From the NCBI RefSeq assembly GCF_001884185.1, contig NZ_MAOE01000100.1, forward strand, positions 1 through 33,400: DNA of 33,400 nt, in the 5' to 3' direction. Below the pieces are notes generated by a model. The model was given only the letters and a program-made list of their open reading frames with translations, was not told the DNA's origin and searched no databases. Positions 27,545-33,400 of this stretch are shown one piece after another; position 1 is the stretch's first letter; each line of letters begins with the position of its first letter. The DNA comes from Bacillus albus (GTDB lineage: Bacteria; Bacillota; Bacilli; Bacillales; Bacillaceae_G). The position numbers and the translations under genes were made by a program.

Positions 27545-27803
27545 AGCGTTCTCCTTTTTGCATATATTCTTCTTTTTGTTTTCTATTTAATTGCTTAAAA
27601 TAATACTCTGCTTGCATAGCTGTACGTTTATCTTCATGAAATTCTACGTATTTTAAAACAACAGGAAGTCTAGCACGCGTATACTTAGCCCCTTTTCCGC
27701 CATTATGGGTCTCAATCCGTTTCTCTATATGATTTGTATATCCAGCATAATAACTTCCATCAGAGCACTCTACTACATAAAAACAATGCTTATTCTTCTC
27801 CAT
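27513..27803 (-). CDS. yazA: GIY-YIG nuclease-superfamily protein YazA
   Basis: The 96-residue single-domain protein of the UPF0213/YhbQ type of GIY-YIG nucleases has the degenerate motif pair [16 protein letters not shown] at residues 7-22, then the conserved Arg and His of [19 protein letters not shown] and a C-terminal helix [10 protein letters not shown]. Members are predicted endonucleases and the biological role is unknown. I chose ATG 27803, which overlaps the end of yabB by 14 bases. The frame continues 17 codons further upstream within yabB but that segment is not family-like. It overlaps rsmI at its 3' end. Confidence 0.9.
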   Translation of the reverse strand: MEKNKHCFYVVECSDGSYYAGYTNHIEKRIETHNGGKGAKYTRARLPVVLKYVEFHEDKRTAMQAEYYFKQLNRKQKEEYMQKGERYVATKKLSTK

Positions 27804-28530
27804 ATAAAATAGAACGAATCTCCTTTGTATATTCATTATTTTCTTCATATACAAAAAGAGGTGGCAATATTTTCAGATCGGCATTTCCGTCCTTAATTCC
27901 TTCAATTAACAATGTATTCGCTTCTTTTCCTGCCTTAGGATACACAAATCGTACACGCTTTGGTTCAATTTTGTATTTACGCATTAATGTAACAATGTCT
28001 AGTAAACGACCTGGGCGATGTACAAATGCTACTTTCCCGCCTTGCTTTACTAGCTGACTACTTGCAGATACAACATCCTCTAATGTACACATGATTTCAT
28101 GACGAGCTATCGCTAAATGTTCATTCATATTTTTTTCAGAAGTTGCAGGTGTTTGGAAATAAGGCGGATTACATGTGACAACATCATATTGATGACGTCC
28201 AAGTTTCTCCGGCATATCTTTCAAATCCCCGTGTATTAAGTGAATTCTTTCTTCCAACTTATTATATTGAACACTTCTTATTCCCATATCATATAAGCGT
28301 TCTTGAATTTCCACGCCAGTAATATTCCCTTTCGTTCTTGTACTTAATAGAAGGGGCACAACTGCATTACCTGTACACAAATCAAGTAAATTACCTTTTT
28401 GAATTGGTACCCAAGCAAAATCTGCAAGTAAAACAGCATCTAACGAAAAGTTAAATACGGATGGGCTTTGTATAATCTTTAAATCTTGTGCTAATAAGTA
28501 ATCTAAACGTTCATCTTCATATAAATTCAT
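27790..28530 (-). CDS. yabB: SAM-dependent methyltransferase YabB, TrmN6-like
   Basis: The 246-residue Rossmann-fold methyltransferase resembles tRNA1(Val) adenine-N6 methyltransferases. Motif I is [16 protein letters not shown] near residues 47-62, the acidic ribose-binding step is [13 protein letters not shown] near 70, and the catalytic NPPYF, typical of N6-adenine methylation, is near residue 120. The tRNA substrate is inferred from the family. AAGGAG precedes the ATG. It starts the yabB-yazA-rsmI unit after the yabA terminator, grouping two rRNA/tRNA modification enzymes. Confidence 0.93.
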   Translation of the reverse strand: MNLYEDERLDYLLAQDLKIIQSPSVFNFSLDAVLLADFAWVPIQKGNLLDLCTGNAVVPLLLSTRTKGNITGVEIQERLYDMGIRSVQYNKLEERIHLIHGDLKDMPEKLGRHQYDVVTCNPPYFQTPATSEKNMNEHLAIARHEIMCTLEDVVSASSQLVKQGGKVAFVHRPGRLLDIVTLMRKYKIEPKRVRFVYPKAGKEANTLLIEGIKDGNADLKILPPLFVYEENNEYTKEIRSILYGEE

Positions 28531-28610
28531 ATGTTACTCCTTTTCTTACCCTTAACCTACCCTATTTTATCTTCAACTAATAAAAAACATATTTCATTCT
28601 ACTCTCATGT

Positions 28611-28650
28611 ATAAAAAATTACCTTTCCAATTATCATTGGAAAGGTAATT
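28611..28650 (-). terminator. Terminator after yabA
   Basis: AATTACCTTTCCAA (28617-28630) pairs perfectly with TTGGAAAGGTAATT (28637-28650) around a six-base loop, followed by UUUU on the minus strand. It abuts the yabA stop codon and ends the yaaO-to-yabA transcript. Confidence 0.88.
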
Positions 28651-29843
<1,193 letters not shown>

Positions 29844-29848
29844 AACGG

Positions 29849-30832
29849 TCATCCCTCCTGCAACCGCAACACTAACTGTTCGAACACAAGCTGCGCATTT
29901 ACATTAGCGTTGATTCTATTTTTTGCCTCTAATATATTAAAGAGAGCTGATACAATGCGCTTCTGAGCGTAGGAGAAAGATTCAAACATCTCTTTCTGCT
30001 CATGAAAAACAAGACGATCTTCTTCTCCAAGTTGAACATATAATAAATCCTTATAAATAAGGAGTAACATATCTAAACCTTGCTGTAATTGCTCTTTCTC
30101 TCCAAAGTGTTTTCCCCATTTTTCTTGTACAAAAAAAATAGAGGCTTTATCTTTTTCGAGCGCTTCACATAATTTTATCACTAAAGCTCGTGCTTGTGCA
30201 AACCATTCATCACTACATAAAGCTAAAGCTTCATCAAAACTATTCGTGAGTTGTGCAGCAAGTGTCGATAAAGATACTGTAATACCTTCATCCTGTAATC
30301 TTCTAATTAAAGATTCCGTTGGTAAAGGTCTAAATGTAACAACTTGACAGCGAGATAAAATCGTATTTAAAATTTGATGACTTTGTTCAGTAAGTAAAAT
30401 AGCTGTTGTATCACTACTTGGTTCTTCTAAAAATTTCAAAAGTGTATTCGCTGCATTTGCCGTCATACGGTCTGCGTGCTCAATAATATATACTTTTTTA
30501 TTTGCTTCTAATCCTGTTTTTGAAAACTCTTCTTGTAAATCATGAATTTGCTGCTTCTTAATAGATAATCCGTCTGGTTTTACAATATGTAAGTTCGGGT
30601 GGTTACCTGAATCAATTCGCTTACAATTTGTACATACATGACAAGGCTCTACCCCATTCCGCTGAGAACAGAGGAAACTCTTTGCCATTTGAATTGCAGT
30701 CGCAAACTTTCCTGTCCCTTTCCCTCCTTCTAACAAGTAAGCGTGGGATATACGCTCTTTTGCAATGCTATTCATCAACATTTTTACACCGATGGGTTGT
30801 ATAGCAGAAAGCTGCTCCCACGTCTTCGTCAT
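29849..30832 (-). CDS. holB: DNA polymerase III delta-prime subunit
   Basis: HolB is the stator of the clamp-loader complex that loads the beta clamp. The 327-residue AAA+ protein has a Walker-A-like loop GGKGTGKFA at residues 36-44, a zinc module with C55, C64, C67 and C70, LKFLEEPSSDTTAILLT near 138 and the SRC motif in TILSRCQVVTF near 160. The loop has Phe where ATP-binding subunits have Thr or Ser after the Lys, consistent with a delta-prime that need not hydrolyse ATP. GTGAGG precedes the ATG. It follows tmk by 36 bases, without the darA-yaaR pair of B. subtilis. Confidence 0.96.
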   Translation of the reverse strand: MTKTWEQLSAIQPIGVKMLMNSIAKERISHAYLLEGGKGTGKFATAIQMAKSFLCSQRNGVEPCHVCTNCKRIDSGNHPNLHIVKPDGLSIKKQQIHDLQEEFSKTGLEANKKVYIIEHADRMTANAANTLLKFLEEPSSDTTAILLTEQSHQILNTILSRCQVVTFRPLPTESLIRRLQDEGITVSLSTLAAQLTNSFDEALALCSDEWFAQARALVIKLCEALEKDKASIFFVQEKWGKHFGEKEQLQQGLDMLLLIYKDLLYVQLGEEDRLVFHEQKEMFESFSYAQKRIVSALFNILEAKNRINANVNAQLVFEQLVLRLQEG

Positions 30833-30868
30833 AATGCATACCTCACTTATTTCAATTCTTTCCTTCTA

Positions 30869-31495
30869 TTATAACAATTTATCTTCTATAACCTGAATAA
30901 CTTCTTCTATAAGTTTTTCCATTGGCTGATCGGCATTTACTAATACAATACGATCTGAGAAACGTTCTACAACTTGTAAATACCCTTCACGCACACGTTT
31001 ATGGAAAGAGATATCTTCCATATCTAATCGATTCACTTCACGTCCTGCATCTTTTGCAATTCGAGCTAAGCCAACTTCTGGCTCAATATCTAAGTAAATT
31101 GTTAAACTAGGCATACAGTCTTCTGTTGCAAAGCGATTTATTTCAAATACTTTATCCATACCTAATCCTCTTGCATATCCTTGATACGCTAAAGAGCTAT
31201 CTATAAAACGATCACATAATACAAGGTAATCCTCGTTAAGTGCCGGCATAACCTTTTCTACTAGATGCTGTCTACGTGCTGCAGCATATAACAACGCCTC
31301 TGTACGTGCTTCCATCATCGTATACTCTTGTTTATGTAAAATCGTTCTAATATCCTCAGAAATTGCAATACCACCTGGTTCTCTCGTCGCCATTACCTTT
31401 TTTTCTTTTTGTTCAAAGTATGGCAATAAACTTTGAATTAACGTTGTCTTCCCCGAACCTTCTGGACCTTCAATTGTTACAAATAATCCCTTCAT
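30869..31495 (-). CDS. tmk: Thymidylate kinase
   Basis: Tmk phosphorylates dTMP to dTDP for DNA synthesis. The 208-residue protein has the P-loop GPEGSGKTT at residues 10-18, ATREPGG near 36, the DR(F/Y) motif [14 protein letters not shown] near 92 and the lid region near 145-160 ([10 protein letters not shown]). It begins one base after the yaaO stop, so the two are tightly coupled. The ribosome-binding sequence AGG lies at the end of yaaO. The neighbours holB, ricT and yabA form the rest of the operon. Confidence 0.97.
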   Translation of the reverse strand: MKGLFVTIEGPEGSGKTTLIQSLLPYFEQKEKKVMATREPGGIAISEDIRTILHKQEYTMMEARTEALLYAAARRQHLVEKVMPALNEDYLVLCDRFIDSSLAYQGYARGLGMDKVFEINRFATEDCMPSLTIYLDIEPEVGLARIAKDAGREVNRLDMEDISFHKRVREGYLQVVERFSDRIVLVNADQPMEKLIEEVIQVIEDKLL

Positions 31496-31496
31496 C

Positions 31497-32918
31497 CTAA
31501 AACCTACTTTCTATATCATACACTTTCATATATTTCGTGTTGCCTTGGAAACGAGCGCCTGCTTTCTCTAAATACATAATTTGCTCTTTATGTTCTGAAG
31601 TAATTCTTTCCCCATACATAATCAACGGAATGCCAGGTGGATACGGAATTACCATTTCCGCTGCTATCATCCCAACCGCTTCTTCTACAGATACTACTTT
31701 CGTTTCATATCCTTCCAGTTGTTTATATGTATAGGGTAAAGGAGAAATTTCTCCTTTATAAGTATAACGAATAGATTCCTCCTTGTCTTTCACCTCATAA
31801 GATTGCAATGCCACTCGGATCATCTCTATAGCCTTCATATACTCCTTATTTACTTGCAAAGGCAAAATAAATAAGACATTATATGGATCTGCCATTTCTG
31901 TATATATACCGACCTTTTCAAATACAGACTGTAATTCGTATCCTGATAACTGACAACGTGTCTGTACGGTAACCTTTAACTCGTCTTGTAATGGGTATTG
32001 TAAAATAGATATTTGTGGAACAGAACTCAATTCTTCTTTAAATCCCCGTAAAAACTCGACAATCTCATCATGTCCCTTTTCTTTTATACGTGCTATTGTA
32101 AAGCGTGCAATATCAAGAGAAGTCATAATTGGATACGATGGACTACTAGATTGTAGCATACTTAAATAAGTAGAAACTTTTTCTTCTCTCACTAAGCGAC
32201 TATTTATATGTAAATAGGAACCCATCGTCATCGCGGGTAATGTTTTATGCGCAGAATGAACTACAATATCTGCACCATATGCTAGCGCTGACTTTGGAAA
32301 CGCCCCGCCTAAACAAAAATGAGCTCCATGTGCTTCATCTACTAACACAGGAATTTTATGTGCATGTGCATAAGCGATGCTTGCCTCTAAATCTATCCCC
32401 ATACCATAATAATTAGGATGTGTTAAAATGAGTGCTTTCGCATTTGGATACTTTTCAATTGCTTTCTTAATAATTTCATCATGAATTCCCACCGGTACAT
32501 TATAAAATTCATCAATCCATGGATCTAAAAAAATAGGATTTGCTCCTGCTAGTTTTAAACCATTAATAATTGATTTGTGACAGTTTCTTTGTACAAGAAC
32601 AATATCATGTTCCCCGCAGCAAGACAAAATCATTGCTAAGTTCCCGACTGTTGAACCATTAATTAAAAAATAACTTTTTCCCACTCCGTATACATCAGCT
32701 AATAATTGTTGTGCCTCATCTATACATTCAAATGGACTATGTAAATCATCTAACCCTGACAACTCAGTCACATCGATAGATAATATATCTTTAAACTCCT
32801 CTACTGCCTCCTGAGGGAAGTTTAAACCATTTTTATGACCTGGAACATGAAAGGACAACGGCCCTCTTTCTTTAAACTCTATTAATGCCTCATATAAAGG
32901 TATGCGATTTTGATTCAT
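31497..32918 (-). CDS. yaaO: Orn/Lys/Arg decarboxylase-family PLP enzyme (YaaO)
   Basis: The 473-residue fold-type I PLP enzyme is of the Orn/Lys/Arg decarboxylase family without the N-terminal wing domain. Visible features are FHVPGHKNG at residues 23-31, [12 protein letters not shown] near 87, the PLP-binding Asp in DEAHGAHF (194-201), and the Schiff-base lysine K225 in [11 protein letters not shown] small C-terminal domain ends [13 protein letters not shown]. Substrate (lysine or arginine, for example towards polyamines) cannot be decided from sequence. AAGGAAGA precedes the ATG. It heads the operon with tmk, although its metabolic link to replication genes is unclear. Confidence 0.93.
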   Translation of the reverse strand: MNQNRIPLYEALIEFKERGPLSFHVPGHKNGLNFPQEAVEEFKDILSIDVTELSGLDDLHSPFECIDEAQQLLADVYGVGKSYFLINGSTVGNLAMILSCCGEHDIVLVQRNCHKSIINGLKLAGANPIFLDPWIDEFYNVPVGIHDEIIKKAIEKYPNAKALILTHPNYYGMGIDLEASIAYAHAHKIPVLVDEAHGAHFCLGGAFPKSALAYGADIVVHSAHKTLPAMTMGSYLHINSRLVREEKVSTYLSMLQSSSPSYPIMTSLDIARFTIARIKEKGHDEIVEFLRGFKEELSSVPQISILQYPLQDELKVTVQTRCQLSGYELQSVFEKVGIYTEMADPYNVLFILPLQVNKEYMKAIEMIRVALQSYEVKDKEESIRYTYKGEISPLPYTYKQLEGYETKVVSVEEAVGMIAAEMVIPYPPGIPLIMYGERITSEHKEQIMYLEKAGARFQGNTKYMKVYDIESRF

Positions 32919-32962
32919 CTATATCTCTTCCTTATTATTCATTCTTTCTCTATTATACAGAA

Positions 32963-32990
32963 CAAAAAAAATAATAGGCATATGCCTATT
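32963..32990 (-). terminator. Terminator after csfB
   Basis: AATAGGCATATGCCTATT (32973-32990) is a perfect 18-base palindrome that touches the csfB stop codon, followed on the minus strand by a run of eight U residues. Confidence 0.82.
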
Positions 32991-33169
32991 TAAAAATATG
33001 ATACTTCTAATTTCCGAAGCTGTTTTAAATAATATATATACTTCGGATCATTTGTCTCCGTATTCACCATGTCCTTTTCACATTCATAACATATTAAATT
33101 ATTATAAACATATATTCCTTCTTTTCTTTCTGTCTCACAAACAATACAAACTTCGTTTTGTGATTTCAT
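32990..33169 (-). CDS. csfB: Anti-sigma-G factor Gin (CsfB)
   Basis: Gin inhibits sigma-G (and can inhibit sigma-E) to prevent premature or misplaced late gene expression during sporulation. The gene is short: 59 residues, from MKSQNEVCIVCETERKEG to LRKLEVSYF. It has two CxxC pairs, C8-I-V-C11 and C27-Y-E-C30, which form the single zinc site of the family. The conserved segment GIYVYNNLICYECE and the following TNDPKYIYYLKQL also match. GGGAGGGAAGG precedes the ATG. It lies between the rRNA operon and yaaO; the B. subtilis neighbours xpaC and yaaN are absent. I found no clean sigma-F or sigma-G promoter upstream. Confidence 0.95.
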   Translation of the reverse strand: MKSQNEVCIVCETERKEGIYVYNNLICYECEKDMVNTETNDPKYIYYLKQLRKLEVSYF

Positions 33170-33325
33170 ATCCTTCCCTCCCTATTTAAATGGACATATT
33201 TCATACTTCTATTCCTTAACAATTTACAGAAAAATATACATCAATTTCTTATATAATATGATTCATCCTTGGGCAACGTGTTTGTATTACCATTACTTCT
33301 TTTTACATACTGTTTAAAAAACACA

Positions 33326-33356
33326 AAAAAACACAAGTCAAAAGACTTGTGTTTTT
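33326..33356 (-). terminator. rRNA operon terminator
   Basis: ACACAAGTC (33331-33339) pairs with GACTTGTGT (33344-33352), extended by flanking A/T runs into a longer stem. On the minus strand a U-tract follows. It is a few bases past the 3' end of 5S rRNA. Confidence 0.88.
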
Positions 33357-33360
33357 AGTT

Positions 33361-33400
33361 GCTTGGCGACGTCCTACTCTCACAGGGACAAGGTCCCAAC
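33361..33400 (-). rRNA. rrf: 5S ribosomal RNA, 3' end only
   Basis: The minus strand reads GTTGGGACCTTGTCCCTGTG, then AGAGTAGGACGTCGCCAAGC, the characteristic last 40 bases of Bacillus 5S rRNA. The gene continues past the right edge of the window and marks the end of an rRNA operon upstream of csfB. Confidence 0.93.

Noticed and set aside
33170-33325. Sigma-F or sigma-G promoter for csfB
   Set aside because: GTATA and CATATTA occur upstream but not at compatible spacing, so no promoter is called.

Overview
This window is a core chromosomal segment of a Bacillus cereus-group bacterium (cereus/anthracis/thuringiensis type), shown in reverse complement to the usual orientation. Nearly every gene is on the minus strand. 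The gene order is that of the origin-proximal B. subtilis stretch from csfB to spoIIE. The AT-rich coding style, the protein sequences and a probable bcr1 repeat (a family restricted to the B. cereus group) give the group. The sequence alone does not fix the species.

Read in the direction of transcription (right to left): the 3' end of a 5S rRNA gene and its terminator; csfB (anti-sigma-G); an operon yaaO-tmk-holB-ricT-yabA; an operon yabB-yazA-rsmI, which meets abrB (the only complete gene on the plus strand) at a shared bidirectional terminator; a 520-base abrB/metG intergenic region with tandem Spo0A boxes and the bcr1-like repeat; metG; tatD; rnmV-ksgA; yabG; veg; sspF; ispE; purR; ridA; spoVG; glmU-prs; pth; fin; mfd; spoVT; yabM-yabN-rqcP; yabP-yabQ-divIC-yabR; tRNA-Met and tRNA-Glu; and spoIIE. 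The left edge holds the right end of an IS3-family insertion sequence, including the last codons of its transposase, pointing at the end of spoIIE.

The segment mixes housekeeping genes (translation, rRNA and tRNA modification, replication clamp loading and its control, cell-wall precursor and PRPP synthesis, isoprenoids, purine control, transcription-coupled repair, ribosome quality control, division) with sporulation genes acting at successive stages: AbrB/Spo0A/SpoVG at entry; SpoIIE for sigma-F activation; Fin and CsfB/Gin for forespore sigma switching; SpoVT and SspF under sigma-G; YabP/YabQ in the mother cell; YabG late under sigma-K. Promoter-like matches to sigma-A/Spo0A, sigma-H, sigma-E, sigma-G and sigma-K can be read directly and agree with these roles.

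I found no defence system, CRISPR array, prophage or clearly undescribed system. The accessory signals are the IS end, the bcr1-like repeat, and several places where genes present in the B. subtilis order (xpaC-yaaN, darA/yaaQ-yaaR, yabE, ctc) are missing. Several starts were moved from the longest open frame to a codon with a good ribosome-binding site. Six of the chosen starts are GTG or TTG.
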